DNA of 64,000 nucleotides from Pseudomonadota bacterium (GTDB lineage Bacteria; Pseudomonadota; Alphaproteobacteria; Caulobacterales; Caulobacteraceae): positions 82,897-146,896 of the forward strand of contig CAUJHO010000095.1 in assembly GCA_963205025.1 (NCBI GenBank), read 5' to 3'. A program made the position numbers and the translations under genes. The stretch's first letter is position 1, and each line of letters opens with the position of its first letter. This document shows positions 35,606 to 44,153 of this stretch, in pieces. Under the pieces are notes generated by a model. The model made no database searches, had not been told where the DNA came from, and saw only the letters and a list, made by a program, of their open reading frames with translations.

Positions 35606-37722
35606 CAGATCATGTTCAGCAGGGTGTCATAGAGATCCTTGGCCGCCTGGATCATGCGGGCCGAGGCGTTGAAGGCCTGTTGGTAGGTCGTCAGATTGAC
35701 CAGTTCCTCGTCAAGATTGACCCCTTCGTGCGAGGCCTGGCGTTGACGGGCCTCCGTCCGCACGGCGGCCGATGCCTCGGCGCGCGACTGGGCCGCCGCC
35801 GCGCGGCCGCCGACGTCGCCGGCCAGTTCCGAGACATAGCGGCTGATTGACATGGACGAAGCCCCGACCGCCCCGGCGGCCTCGAAGGCGGCGCTGATTT
35901 CGCCAGCATCACCCAGGGCCAGAGCCCCGCGTCCGTCGCCGACCGCCAGTGCCGATGCGCCGGGAGCGGCATTCAGGTCCAGCCGCGCCAGGGCCAGGCG
36001 ACTGGGCTGGGCCAGAATGTCCGAGCGGACCGTCAGGCCGTCCAGGCGCGAGGCGCGAACGCCGCCGCCCAGACCGAACAGCTCAGTCATGGAGACGCCT
36101 GACGGCACCTGGGTCGTGGTGTCGCCGATGACGGAATAGGTGATCGCCTGACCGGCGGCCGGGGTGAAGCCCAGCCGCCCCTGGGCGTCCAGGGCAAAGG
36201 AACCAACCCGTCCGACGCCGGTCATGGGGTCATTCAGGGCCGTGACCAGATCGGCCATGGTGGCTCCGGCGGGAACCTGGACGGTAATATCGCGCACGCG
36301 CGCGCCGGAGGCATTGTTGAAGCGGAAGGTGAGTGCCTCGCCCGCCGTGAATCCATGCGGCGAGCTGGCCGTCAGGCCGGTGTCATAGGTGGCGGGGCGA
36401 TCCGAGCGCACCAGATCGTTCAGACCGAAGTAGTGCGAGAAGCCGCGTCCGTTCTTTTGCGAGGGGCTGGTGGCGTCGTCGGCAATGACGACGCCGTTGC
36501 CGGACGCGGTCGACTGGATCGACAGCACACCGTTGCTGAAGGAGGCCGTGGCGGCGCCGCCGAGCTGGGCGTTCAGGACACTGAGGAAGTTGGCGGGGGT
36601 CGCGGCGGCCCCGTTAATGGTCATGCTGCCGCCCGAAAAGACGATTTCGGCGCGGGCGGTTATGGCCCCGGCGGCGTTGGTCACGGCCACGTTGGTGGTG
36701 CCGGAAAAGCCGGTCAGGGCCGCTTCCAGGCCGGTGCCGATATTGCGACCGGTCAGGCTGTTGGGGGCCGGCACCGAGGTCGAGGCATTATGGGCGCGGT
36801 TCAGCTCGTCGGCGATGCGGCTCACCAGTTCGGCCAAACGCTGGGAGGCGGCCGGGGCCTCGGTGTCGCGCAGATCGACGAGACCCCGCAGTTCTCCCGA
36901 ACCGAGGTGATCCAGCATGGAGCGCCGGGCTCCGCGCGGCTCGGTCAGCCAGATGTCATCGAAGGAGGCTTCGGCATTTACCGACCCGGCGCGCTGGTAT
37001 TCGAGGGTGGCGTGGCCGTCACCGGCCAGGAGCATGCCGGTGCCGGTTCGGATCTGGACGCCCCCGACCGGTCGAACCGAGACGCGGATGTCCATGATGC
37101 CCGACAGCTGATCAATCAGAGAGGCCTGGGCCGCCTCGGCACCGGTCGTATCGCCGCCGGCGATCGAGGCCCGCGAAATCTCGACGTTCATCGCCTCGAT
37201 CTGGGAGAGAAGATCGTTGGCGCGTGCCACGCCAGCCGAAATCCGGGCGTCGGCGTCTTCGCGCACAGCCTGAATCTGACCCGAGATGCGGGAGGCTTCA
37301 TCGAACAGGGCCTGGGTCTGGGTCAGGGCCTGCTGGCGATAGGGGCCGGAAATGGCATTCTCGGACAGGGTCGAAAAGGCCGAGAACAGGCTGTTGACCT
37401 GGCTGAGCAGGCCGCCGGACCCGCCCGGGTCGCCCAGGAGCGACTGGATGCGGTCATAGAGCTCGGACTGGACGCCATAGCGCCCGGCGTCGGCCTCGGC
37501 GTTCAGGCTGGCGGCCTGGAGGAACCGATCGGTGGCCAGCCGGATACGTGCCACATCGACGCCCGCCCCGATTCCGTTGGAGGCGTAGGCGACCTGATCG
37601 GCGATCTTGCGGACATAGCCGGGCGTATTGACGTTCGAGACATTGTCCGAGACGACGCGCAGCTGCGTCTGGGCCGCCATCAGGCCCGTCGACGCCGTAT
37701 TCATGATCAGGTTCAGGCTCAT
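35605..37722 (-). CDS. flgK: flagellar hook-associated protein 1 FlgK
   Basis: 705 residues from ATG 37722 (MSLNLIMNTASTGLMAAQTQ); the track start adds 22 codons without family likeness. The N-terminal rod/hook motif QLRVVSDNVSNVNTPGYVRK and the C-terminal VNLDEELVNLTTYQQAFNASARMIQAAKDLYDTLLNMI are diagnostic. It is the first hook-filament junction protein. No clear ribosome site precedes the start. A weak sigma-54-like sequence lies immediately upstream. Confidence 0.96.
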   Translation of the reverse strand: MSLNLIMNTASTGLMAAQTQLRVVSDNVSNVNTPGYVRKIADQVAYASNGIGAGVDVARIRLATDRFLQAASLNAEADAGRYGVQSELYDRIQSLLGDPGGSGGLLSQVNSLFSAFSTLSENAISGPYRQQALTQTQALFDEASRISGQIQAVREDADARISAGVARANDLLSQIEAMNVEISRASIAGGDTTGAEAAQASLIDQLSGIMDIRVSVRPVGGVQIRTGTGMLLAGDGHATLEYQRAGSVNAEASFDDIWLTEPRGARRSMLDHLGSGELRGLVDLRDTEAPAASQRLAELVSRIADELNRAHNASTSVPAPNSLTGRNIGTGLEAALTGFSGTTNVAVTNAAGAITARAEIVFSGGSMTINGAAATPANFLSVLNAQLGGAATASFSNGVLSIQSTASGNGVVIADDATSPSQKNGRGFSHYFGLNDLVRSDRPATYDTGLTASSPHGFTAGEALTFRFNNASGARVRDITVQVPAGATMADLVTALNDPMTGVGRVGSFALDAQGRLGFTPAAGQAITYSVIGDTTTQVPSGVSMTELFGLGGGVRASRLDGLTVRSDILAQPSRLALARLDLNAAPGASALAVGDGRGALALGDAGEISAAFEAAGAVGASSMSISRYVSELAGDVGGRAAAAQSRAEASAAVRTEARQRQASHEGVNLDEELVNLTTYQQAFNASARMIQAAKDLYDTLLNMI

Positions 37723-37739
37723 GAGATGAGCAGACACCG

Positions 37740-37753
37740 GCAGGCTTTGCGCC
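37740..37753 (-). promoter_or_regulatory. weak candidate sigma-54 promoter for flgKL
   Basis: Minus strand GGCGCAAAGCCTGC has GG and GC spaced by 10 bases and partly matches TGGCAC-N5-TTGC. It sits only 18 bases from the flgK start, which leaves a very short leader. Plausible because Caulobacter flagellar hook genes use sigma-54, but weak. Confidence 0.25.
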
Positions 37754-37878
37754 GACCCGGCTAATTCTGCCGGGCGTCGGGCGATCATTTAAGCGCGAAC
37801 TCTTTGATTTGCGCCGAAAATCTGTGAGCCGATGGATTGGCCCGCCTCGGACGGCGCAAGAGACGGGCCAGTCGGTCG

Positions 37879-38289
37879 CTAGCGAGCTCGGCTGGCGGCG
37901 AACAGGCTGCTACTCTGGATCGGCGGGCCCATCTCCCAATGCAGCAGGCCGTCATCTGGCGTGTACATCATCAACCGGAAGGTGGTCATGGCCGAGCCGC
38001 CGCCTTCAGCCTGGACGCGGGTGGTGCCGATAAAACGGGCGAATTCGTCCCGGTCGTTGCAGCCGACGGTGATGACCGCTTCATCGGGGGTGAGCGCCAC
38101 ATCGGAGGCCGTCGGCCAAGTCCAGGGCGCTGCTGCGCGTGACAGGCGCTGGAGGCGAACCGTGGGGAAACCCTCGACGGTGAGGGTCAAGCCGCCGTCT
38201 GGGCCCTCAACTGGCCCGCCGCGATCACAGCCGGCGACGATGATCAGGGTCAGGGCAGCGACGAAATGCGAGCGAATCCAGGCCGTCAC
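37879..38289 (-). CDS. putative lipoprotein
   Basis: 136 residues if GTG 38289 is used; AAGGGAAA lies 6 bases upstream of it. The signal sequence SHFVAALTLIIVAGC ends in a lipobox (VAGC), after which GLTLTVEGFPTVRLQRL and AVITVGCNDRDEFARFIG form a beta-rich domain with one further Cys. No family recognised. The track start at 38346 would place a Cys-containing basic stretch before the signal and is less likely. Confidence 0.6.
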   Translation of the reverse strand: MTAWIRSHFVAALTLIIVAGCDRGGPVEGPDGGLTLTVEGFPTVRLQRLSRAAAPWTWPTASDVALTPDEAVITVGCNDRDEFARFIGTTRVQAEGGGSAMTTFRLMMYTPDDGLLHWEMGPPIQSSSLFAASRAR

Positions 38290-38359
38290 TAATTTCCCTT
38301 TGCCCTTAGAAACGGCAGGGGATCGCCACGCCTGACATCCGGTCAATCAGAAGAGCCAC

Positions 38360-38911
38360 CTAGTACGCCATCTCGCCGCGTACATTCCCCGGTGGGCTGT
38401 AGCGACAGACCAGGACCTGGCGGTCGTCCCGTTCGGCCACGGCACAGCCGACCTCGGTGGTATTGCGCCAGATCATCTGGGTGTAGTGACCGACCACGGT
38501 GGCATCGCCCGGACGCCGGACATGGGGATAGACCCCGTGGACATAGGCGGACCGTTCCTCGGTCCAGGCCTCGACCATCTCCTCCGGGGAGAAGCGCCGC
38601 CCCCATCCGGCCCAGAGGTTCTCGCCGACAAGGCCGCGAGCGCCGTCGTGCTCGAAGCGTCGGCCGGCGATCAGGGTTTCGGCCCAGACCTGGGCCTGAG
38701 CCGCCAGGGCCGGGCTCCAGCTCAGGGGCGGGACGCCGACCTCGTCGCGGGGCCGATTGTGCAGAGCCAGCAGCTGCTGGTTCAGGTCTGCCGTGCTGAC
38801 CGGGCGGCCGGGCGACCGGCGCGCCACGCTCGGCTCGCCCACCGGCGGCGTGGGTTGGTCTGTCGGCAGGGCCCCGGCAATCAGGGCGATCATCAGGCCA
38901 GGAACGATCAT
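38360..38911 (-). CDS. secreted CAP-domain (SCP/PR-1-like) protein
   Basis: 183 residues from ATG 38911. A short hydrophobic N-terminus (IVPGLMIALIAGAL) precedes a CAP domain: LNQQLLALHNRPRDEVGVPPLSWSPALAAQAQVWA, GENLWAGWG, then HYTQMIWRNTTEVGCAVAE and a VCRYSPPGNVRGE end, which together hold the CAP1/CAP2 signatures. Bacterial members are secreted and of largely unknown role. It is divergent from the thiolase gene. Confidence 0.85.
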   Translation of the reverse strand: MIVPGLMIALIAGALPTDQPTPPVGEPSVARRSPGRPVSTADLNQQLLALHNRPRDEVGVPPLSWSPALAAQAQVWAETLIAGRRFEHDGARGLVGENLWAGWGRRFSPEEMVEAWTEERSAYVHGVYPHVRRPGDATVVGHYTQMIWRNTTEVGCAVAERDDRQVLVCRYSPPGNVRGEMAY

Positions 38912-38961
38912 GTCCGGGTCGAGTTTGACGACGATTGCGGCCAATGCGCGGCGCTCATATC

Positions 38962-38980
38962 TTGACGTTGACGTAAACGT
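38962..38980. promoter_or_regulatory. LiuR-like candidate operator upstream of beta-oxidation genes
   Basis: TTGACGTTGACGTAAACGT includes the inverted repeat ACGTT-N6-AACGT and closely resembles the TTxACGTTxACGTxAA sites I recall for MerR-family LiuR regulators of fatty-acid and branched-chain amino-acid breakdown in proteobacteria. It lies about 90 bases upstream of the thiolase start. No other site was seen in the 38912-39065 gap. Confidence 0.4.
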
Positions 38981-39065
38981 AGGCTTTTTTGCGTGCGCGT
39001 TTCGATTCCAGACGTTATAAGCCCTGCACGCCCCCAAGAGCCGACCCCGGGAAGGAACACCGCCC

Positions 39066-40271
39066 ATGACCGACGCCTATATCTTTGACGCCGTCCGCAC
39101 GCCGCGCGGCAAGGGCAAGAGCGACGGCTCGTTGCACGAGATCACCGCCCTGAGCCTGGCGACCCAGGTGCTGGAAGCGCTGCGCGACCGCAACGGCCTG
39201 GACACCTCCAGGGTTGATGATGTGATCCTGGGCTGCGTCTCGCCGGTAGGCGAACAGGGGGCCGACATCGCCCGTACCGCCGTGCTGAATGCCGGCTGGT
39301 CGCAGGACACCGCCGGGGTCCAGATCAACCGCTTCTGCGCCTCGGGCCTGGAAGCCGTGAACATGGCGGCGGCGAAGGTGAAGTCCGGCGAGGCCGATTT
39401 CGCCGTCGGCGGCGGCGTCGAGGCCATGAGCCGCGTCCCGATGGGATCAGACGGCGGGGCCTGGCCGGTCGATCCGACCAGCGCCTTCAAGACCTATTTC
39501 GTGCCCCAGGGCGTCTCGGCCGACATGATCGCGACCAAGTGGGGCTTCAGCCGCGATGACGTCGACGCCTATTCCGTCGAGAGCCACAAGCGTTCGGCCC
39601 GTTCCTGGGAAGAGGGCCGGTTCAAGAACTCGGTCGTGCCGGTCAAGAACCAGCTCGGCCTGGTTCAGCTGGACCGCGATGAGACCATCCGCCCGAACAC
39701 CGACATGCAGACCTTGGGCGGCCTGAACCCCTCATTCCAGATGATGGGCGACATGGCCTTCGACGCGGTGATCAACCAGCGCTACCCCGAGGTGGCCAAG
39801 GTCAATCATGTCCATACACCGGGCAACTCCTCGGGCATCGTTGATGGATCGGCGGGCGTGCTGATCGGCAGCCTGGAGGCCGGCAAGGCTCTGGGACTGA
39901 AGCCGCGGGCCAAGATCCGGGGTGCCGCCTCGATCGGCTCGGAACCGTCGATCATGCTGACCGGCCCGGAGTTCGTGACCCACAAGCTGCTCGGCAAGCT
40001 GGGTATGTCGAAGGACGACATCGACCTGTGGGAGCTGAACGAGGCCTTTGCGGCCGTTGTGCTGCGCTACATGCAGGCGCTGGATATCCCCCATGACAAG
40101 ATCAACGTCTGCGGCGGCTCGATCGCCATGGGCCACCCGCTGGGGGCCACCGGGGCCATGATCACCGGCATCGTGCTGGATGAGCTGGAGCGGTCGAACA
40201 AGGAAACCGCCCTGATCACCCTGTGCATCGGCGGCGGCATGGGCACCGCTACGGTGATCGAGCGGGTCTGA
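39066..40271 (+). CDS. fadA: acetyl-CoA C-acyltransferase (thiolase)
   Basis: 401 residues, ATG with GGAAGGAAC upstream. Nucleophilic Cys in [17 protein letters not shown], His in [15 protein letters not shown] and the second catalytic Cys in [11 protein letters not shown]. It performs the last, CoA-dependent cleavage step of beta-oxidation (or the reverse condensation). It precedes the fused hydratase/dehydrogenase gene, as in fad operons. The exact chain-length class is not predictable, so the symbol is functional rather than strictly orthologous. Confidence 0.9.
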   Translation: MTDAYIFDAVRTPRGKGKSDGSLHEITALSLATQVLEALRDRNGLDTSRVDDVILGCVSPVGEQGADIARTAVLNAGWSQDTAGVQINRFCASGLEAVNMAAAKVKSGEADFAVGGGVEAMSRVPMGSDGGAWPVDPTSAFKTYFVPQGVSADMIATKWGFSRDDVDAYSVESHKRSARSWEEGRFKNSVVPVKNQLGLVQLDRDETIRPNTDMQTLGGLNPSFQMMGDMAFDAVINQRYPEVAKVNHVHTPGNSSGIVDGSAGVLIGSLEAGKALGLKPRAKIRGAASIGSEPSIMLTGPEFVTHKLLGKLGMSKDDIDLWELNEAFAAVVLRYMQALDIPHDKINVCGGSIAMGHPLGATGAMITGIVLDELERSNKETALITLCIGGGMGTATVIERV

Positions 40272-40283
40272 GTTTCTTTGAGG

Positions 40284-40394
40284 GGTTCATCACAAGGGAC
40301 ACGAAGGGATCACAACGAACACAAAGGGATCGGCGCCGTCAGCCCCATCCGCTTCGTGTCCTTCGTGCCATCCTTGTGTTCGTGGTGATGAACC
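40284..40394. repeat. long imperfect inverted repeat between fadA and fadB-like genes
   Basis: GGTTCATCAC at 40284 and GTGATGAACC at 40385 frame 111 bases in which the CACGAAGGGA/ACACAAAGGG and CCTTCGTGCC/CCTTGTGTTC words form a near-palindrome. Words like CTTCGTGTCCTTCGTG recur in many proteobacterial genomes as intergenic palindromes. It splits the beta-oxidation unit; no gene is seen in the 175-base gap. Confidence 0.7.
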
Positions 40395-40446
40395 AGCAGC
40401 TGTCGGCCTCACCGGCTGACGTTTCAGAATGAAGGGCCCTGGGCCA

Positions 40447-42621
40447 ATGGAAAACTTCAAGATCGACGTCGACGCCGACGGTATCGCCCTCATCACCTTT
40501 GATGTGCCGAACCGTTCGATGAACACCCTGACTTCAGGTGTGATGAAGGAAATCCCCGAGTGGGTCGAACAGGTGAAGACCGACGCCGCCATCAAGGGCG
40601 TGGTCCTGACCTCGGGCAAGGCCTCGGGCTTTTGCGCGGGTGCGGACCTGGGCGACATGGCCGCCGGCATGCTGGGTGGCACTGACCTGCAGGCGGCGTT
40701 CGACGCCGGCTGGCGTCTGAACGGGGCGCTGCGCGCGCTGGAGACCTGCGGCAAGCCGGTCGTGGCCGCGATCAATGGCCTGGCGCTGGGCGGCGGGCTG
40801 GAACTGACCCTGGCGTGTCACTATCGCGTGGTCGGCGACAATTCGAAGATCCAGCTGGGCCTGCCCGAGATCAAGGTCGGCCTGTTCCCCGGCGGCGGTG
40901 GCACCCAGCGTCTGACCCGCCTGATCGGCGTGCAGGCGGCGATGACGGCCATGACGGCGGGGTCGTCCTGGCGTCCGAACGACGCCAAGTCGGCGGGTGT
41001 GGTGCATGAGGTCGTCCCGGCCGGCACCGAGGTCGAGGCCGCCAAGGCCTGGATCAAGAACGGCGGCAAGGCCGGCCAGCCCTGGGACGTCAAGGGCTTC
41101 AAGATCCCCGGCGGCGGCCCCTATCACCCGGCGGGTATCCAGAATTTCCTGGTCGGCAATGCGATGATCCGCAAGCAGACCTACGCCAACTATCCGGCGG
41201 CGCTGAACCTGATGAAGGCCGTCTATGAGGGCCTGCAGGTGCCGATGGATGCGGCGCTTCGCATCGAGACCCGGTATTTCATCAAGACCCTGATGACGCC
41301 GCAGGCCCAGGCCATGATCCGCTCGCTGTTCCTCAGCAAGCAGGAGCTGGACAAGGGCGCGGCCCGTCCGGCCGACATTCCAGCCTCCGACCCCAAGAAG
41401 GTCGCGGTTCTGGGTGCGGGCATGATGGGCGCGGGCATCGCCTATGTGCAGGCCATGGCCGGCATCGAGACCATCCTGATCGACCGCGATCAGGAAAGCG
41501 CCGAGCGCGGCAAGGGCTATACCGAGGACATCATCAAGAAGCGCGTCTCGCGCGGCCAGATGACCCAGGACAAGGCCGACGCCGTTCTGGCCCTCATTAC
41601 CCCGACGTCCAACTACGACCTGATCAAGGGCTCGGACCTGGTGATCGAGGCCGTGTTCGAGAACCGTGAGCTGAAGGCCGAGGTGACGGCCAAGGCCGAG
41701 GCCCAGCTGGAGCCCGGCGCGGTGTTCGGCTCCAACACCTCGACCCTGCCGATCTCAGGCCTGGCCGAGGCCTCGTCGCGGCCGGAAGACTTCATCGGCA
41801 TCCACTTCTTCTCGCCCGTCGACAAGATGATGCTGGTCGAGATCATCATGGGCGAAAAGACCGGCCCGGCGGCGCTGGCCAAGGCGCTGGACTATGTGAT
41901 GAAGATCAAGAAGACCCCGATCGTCGTTCAGGACGGGCGCGGCTTCTACACCTCGCGCTGCTTCGGCACCTATGTGGCCGAGGGCATGGCCATGCTGGAA
42001 GAAGGCATCAGCCCGACCCTGATCGACAACATCGGCCGGGCCACCGGTATGCCGCGCGGCCCGCTGGAAATGCACGACGATGTGGCTCTCGATCTGTCGG
42101 TCAAGATCGCCAAACAGACTGCAGAGGATCTGGGCGACGCCTATCAGCCGCTGCCGGGCTCGGACATCGTTCGCAAGATGGTCGAGGACCTGGGCCGCTA
42201 TGGCCGCAAGAACGGCAAGGGCTTCTATGACTATGATCAAAAGCCCAAGGTGATCTGGTCGGGTCTGGCCGAGCTGGCCCCGGTCAAGGTCGACGAACTG
42301 TCGATGGCCGAGGTCGAGGACCAGAAGCGCCGCCTGCTCTACCGTCAGGCGGTCGAGGTGGCCCGGTGCTGGGAAGAGGGCGTCATCGACGACCCGCGTG
42401 AGGCCGATGTCGGCGCCATCCTGGCCTGGGGCTTCGCGCCCTGGACCGGCGGTCCGATCACCCTGATCGATCAGGCTGGCCTGAAAGGCTTCGTCGAACA
42501 GGCGGACATCTATGCCGAGCGCTATGGTGATCGGTTCAAGGTGCCGCAGTTCCTGCGCGACATGGCCGCCAAGGGCGAGACCTTCTACGGCAAGTTCTCG
42601 GGGCAGAAGGCGGCGGCTTAA
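40447..42621 (+). CDS. 3-hydroxyacyl-CoA dehydrogenase / enoyl-CoA hydratase fusion (FadB/FadJ-like)
   Basis: 724 residues from ATG 40447. N-terminal crotonase domain (KASGFCAGADLGDMA oxyanion loop, LGGGLELTLACHYRV, LPEIKVGLFPGGGGTQRL with the catalytic Glu positions), then a Rossmann NAD domain (VAVLGAGMMGAGIAYVQAMAG) and the dehydrogenase C-terminal part with HFFSPVDKMMLVEI. It hydrates enoyl-CoA and oxidises 3-hydroxyacyl-CoA in beta-oxidation, working with the thiolase upstream. Its stop is followed at once by palindromic repeats. Confidence 0.93.
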   Translation: MENFKIDVDADGIALITFDVPNRSMNTLTSGVMKEIPEWVEQVKTDAAIKGVVLTSGKASGFCAGADLGDMAAGMLGGTDLQAAFDAGWRLNGALRALETCGKPVVAAINGLALGGGLELTLACHYRVVGDNSKIQLGLPEIKVGLFPGGGGTQRLTRLIGVQAAMTAMTAGSSWRPNDAKSAGVVHEVVPAGTEVEAAKAWIKNGGKAGQPWDVKGFKIPGGGPYHPAGIQNFLVGNAMIRKQTYANYPAALNLMKAVYEGLQVPMDAALRIETRYFIKTLMTPQAQAMIRSLFLSKQELDKGAARPADIPASDPKKVAVLGAGMMGAGIAYVQAMAGIETILIDRDQESAERGKGYTEDIIKKRVSRGQMTQDKADAVLALITPTSNYDLIKGSDLVIEAVFENRELKAEVTAKAEAQLEPGAVFGSNTSTLPISGLAEASSRPEDFIGIHFFSPVDKMMLVEIIMGEKTGPAALAKALDYVMKIKKTPIVVQDGRGFYTSRCFGTYVAEGMAMLEEGISPTLIDNIGRATGMPRGPLEMHDDVALDLSVKIAKQTAEDLGDAYQPLPGSDIVRKMVEDLGRYGRKNGKGFYDYDQKPKVIWSGLAELAPVKVDELSMAEVEDQKRRLLYRQAVEVARCWEEGVIDDPREADVGAILAWGFAPWTGGPITLIDQAGLKGFVEQADIYAERYGDRFKVPQFLRDMAAKGETFYGKFSGQKAAA

Positions 42622-42645
42622 CCCCCTTCTCCCCTCGGGGGACGA
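42622..42645. repeat. partial family B palindrome after the fadB-like gene
   Basis: CCCCCTTCTCCCCTCGGGGGACGAGG begins one base after the stop codon and looks like a truncated or mutated copy of the complete element 45 bases further on. Confidence 0.6.
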
Positions 42646-42666
42646 GGCAGCACAGCCCAACTTGAC

Positions 42667-42723
42667 CCCTTCTCCCCCCGGGGGAGAAGGTGGGCCACGA
42701 AGTGGCTCGGTTGAGGGGGTTCT
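42667..42723 (+). repeat. family B two-hairpin repeat, left copy bounding the DUF559 gene
   Basis: CCCTTCTCCCCC...GGGGGAGAAGG hairpin, then GGCCAC-GAA-GTGGCT and a GGTTGAGGGGG tail. The same element occurs in reverse orientation at 43077-43133. Its GAGGGGG tail is the only ribosome-site-like sequence before the DUF559 start at 42730. Confidence 0.85.
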
Positions 42724-42729
42724 ATCCGT

Positions 42730-43143
42730 ATGGACCAGACTGCGGATCGCACACGGCGGGCCCGTCGGTTGCGTTCGGGCATGACCGGGGCCGAGTCCGC
42801 TTTGTGGGAAATGCTGCGTGGCCGACGCCTCGATGGCCTGAAGTTCCGACGTCAGGCGCCGGTCGCCGGCTTCGTCGTGGATTTCTTCTGCCCGGAGTTG
42901 GAGCTGATCATCGAGCTGGATGGCGGGGTCCATCGGCTGCGCGAGGGCGAAGACGCTCTGCGTGATGAACGGCTTCGCGTGGCTGGGTTTGAGGTTCTGC
43001 GTTTTGACAATGCGGCGTTCGAGAACAATCCCGGCGTTGTTTTGAGCGCGATCCGGGAGAAGGCGAGGCAGCGGAAAGAGCCCCCTCAACCGTCCGCCTC
43101 CGGCGGCCACCTTCTCCCCCGAGGGGAGAAGGGTGCAGACTAG
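42730..43143 (+). CDS. DUF559 family endonuclease-domain protein (Vsr-like fold)
   Basis: 137 residues. RARRLRSGMTGAESALWEMLRGRRLDGLKFRRQAPV is the DUF559 N-terminal signature; VDFFCPELELIIELDGGVH supplies the D...E-x-D acidic core of a Vsr-like PD-(D/E)xK nuclease fold, and RVAGFEVLRFDNAAFENN follows. The last 20 or so codons (EPPQPSASGGHLLPRGEKG) are encoded by the right-hand repeat. The gene is bracketed by inverted copies of the family B repeat. Nuclease activity is inferred from the fold family and has not, to my knowledge, been firmly assigned. Confidence 0.85.
   Translation: MDQTADRTRRARRLRSGMTGAESALWEMLRGRRLDGLKFRRQAPVAGFVVDFFCPELELIIELDGGVHRLREGEDALRDERLRVAGFEVLRFDNAAFENNPGVVLSAIREKARQRKEPPQPSASGGHLLPRGEKGAD
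43077..43133 (-). repeat. family B two-hairpin repeat, right inverted copy bounding the DUF559 gene
   Basis: The reverse complement, CCCTTCTCCCC...GGGGAGAAGGTGGCC...GGTTGAGGGGG, matches the left copy in layout and in most bases outside the loop of hairpin 2. It encodes the C-terminus of the DUF559 protein and ends 8 bases before its stop codon. Confidence 0.85.
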
Positions 43144-43236
43144 GCTTTCGGTCGCCCGGGAAAAACGGCGGGCCAATTGAACCCAACGCCCCCCATCGCA
43201 CACCTGTCTCCTGTCGGTTCAGCCGAGGAGATTGAG

Positions 43237-43593
43237 ATGACGACCATTGTTCCCCAAAGCCTGTCGGAAAACGACCAGGCGATCCTGCGCCGCCTGGAGC
43301 GCCAGCCGGGCTTCTTCGAGCTGGCGGCGGGTCTGTTCAAGGACGGTCAGGCATGGCCGACGCTGGCGATGATGGCGGCCGAGGTCGGTCTGTTTATCGG
43401 CGGGGCCTGGTGCGCCTGGCGCTTCAGCCAGTCGGGCGAGGTGATCGAGGCGCTGCGCTGGGGCTTCCCGGCGCTGGGCATGATATTGATGTCCTTCACC
43501 ATCAAATTCGCTTTCTGGCCTGTCATGCACATCAACCGCCTCAAGCGTCAGGTCGCCGAGCTGGAGCTGCGTCTGACCCGCAGCGCCCGCTGA
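43237..43593 (+). CDS. DUF6768-like small membrane protein, first paralog
   Basis: 118 residues from ATG 43237 with GAGGAG 6 bases upstream. A soluble N-terminal helix (LSENDQAILRRLERQPGFFELAAGLFKDGQAW) precedes two membrane helices (MMAAEVGLFIGGAWCAWRF and LGMILMSFTIKFAFWPVMHI) and a short C-terminal coiled helix. It is clearly paralogous to the protein at 44146. The sigma factor gene starts 6 bases after its stop. The family name is from memory of similar proteins and is only moderately sure; a role in controlling the sigma factor is inferred from context. Confidence 0.7.
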   Translation: MTTIVPQSLSENDQAILRRLERQPGFFELAAGLFKDGQAWPTLAMMAAEVGLFIGGAWCAWRFSQSGEVIEALRWGFPALGMILMSFTIKFAFWPVMHINRLKRQVAELELRLTRSAR

Positions 43594-43598
43594 CGGCC

Positions 43599-44153
43599 GT
43601 GCCGTCCACCGAACGCTGGCGAGTGGCCGAGCTGGTGAGCGAGGCCCAGGGTGGGTCCGAGGTCGCGTTCGCCCTGTTGGCACGCGACTGGGATGCGCGG
43701 CTCGTCGCCCATGCCTGGCGTCTTCTCGGAGACCGAGAGGCGGCGCGCGAGGCGGCCCAGTCGGCCTGGCTGGAGATTGCACGCGGGATCAAGCGGCTGC
43801 GCGAGCCGGTGGCCTTCCCGGCCTGGGCCTTTCGCATCACCACCCGTCAGGCGGCTGCGATCATTCGCGCACGGCAGGGCCAGCGCCGCCTGGCCGCAGC
43901 TCTGGAACGGGCGGCCCTGACTGAACCCCAGTCGGCGCATCCGCCTGAGCCGGGGGAGGGCGCCGCCCTCAGCGCCGCCATCGGTACCTTACCGCCCGAT
44001 CATAGGGCGGCCATCGCCCTGCATCATTTCGAGGGGCTGTCGGTGGCCGAGGCCGCCGTGGCCATGGACGTTCCCGTCGGCACCCTCAAGACCCGCCTCA
44101 TGCACGCCCGGCTCAAGCTGAGAGCCGCGCTGGAAGGAGAGACCCATGACTGA
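43599..44153 (+). CDS. ECF-like RNA polymerase sigma factor
   Basis: 184 residues from GTG 43599; the long track ORF from 43353 overlaps the previous gene and is rejected. Region 2-like helices (FALLARDWDARLVAHAWRLLGDREAAREAAQSAWLEIARGI) with the FPAWAFRITTRQAA segment, a linker, then a region 4 helix-turn-helix (LPPDHRAAIALHHFEGLSVAEAAVAMDVPVGTLKTRLMHARLKL). It lies between two paralogous small membrane proteins and overlaps the second by 8 nt, so all three form one unit. Confidence 0.85.
   Translation: MPSTERWRVAELVSEAQGGSEVAFALLARDWDARLVAHAWRLLGDREAAREAAQSAWLEIARGIKRLREPVAFPAWAFRITTRQAAAIIRARQGQRRLAAALERAALTEPQSAHPPEPGEGAALSAAIGTLPPDHRAAIALHHFEGLSVAEAAVAMDVPVGTLKTRLMHARLKLRAALEGETHD

Noticed and set aside
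36355-37764. 469-residue plus-strand ORF
   Set aside because: Antisense shadow of flgK.
42622-43133. Closely spaced repeats considered as a CRISPR array
   Set aside because: Copies are palindromic, few, of unequal spacing and in inverted orientation; no direct repeat-spacer pattern.
41755-43203. 482-residue minus-strand ORF
   Set aside because: Spans the fadB-like gene, repeats and DUF559 gene on the opposite strand; no domain recognised.
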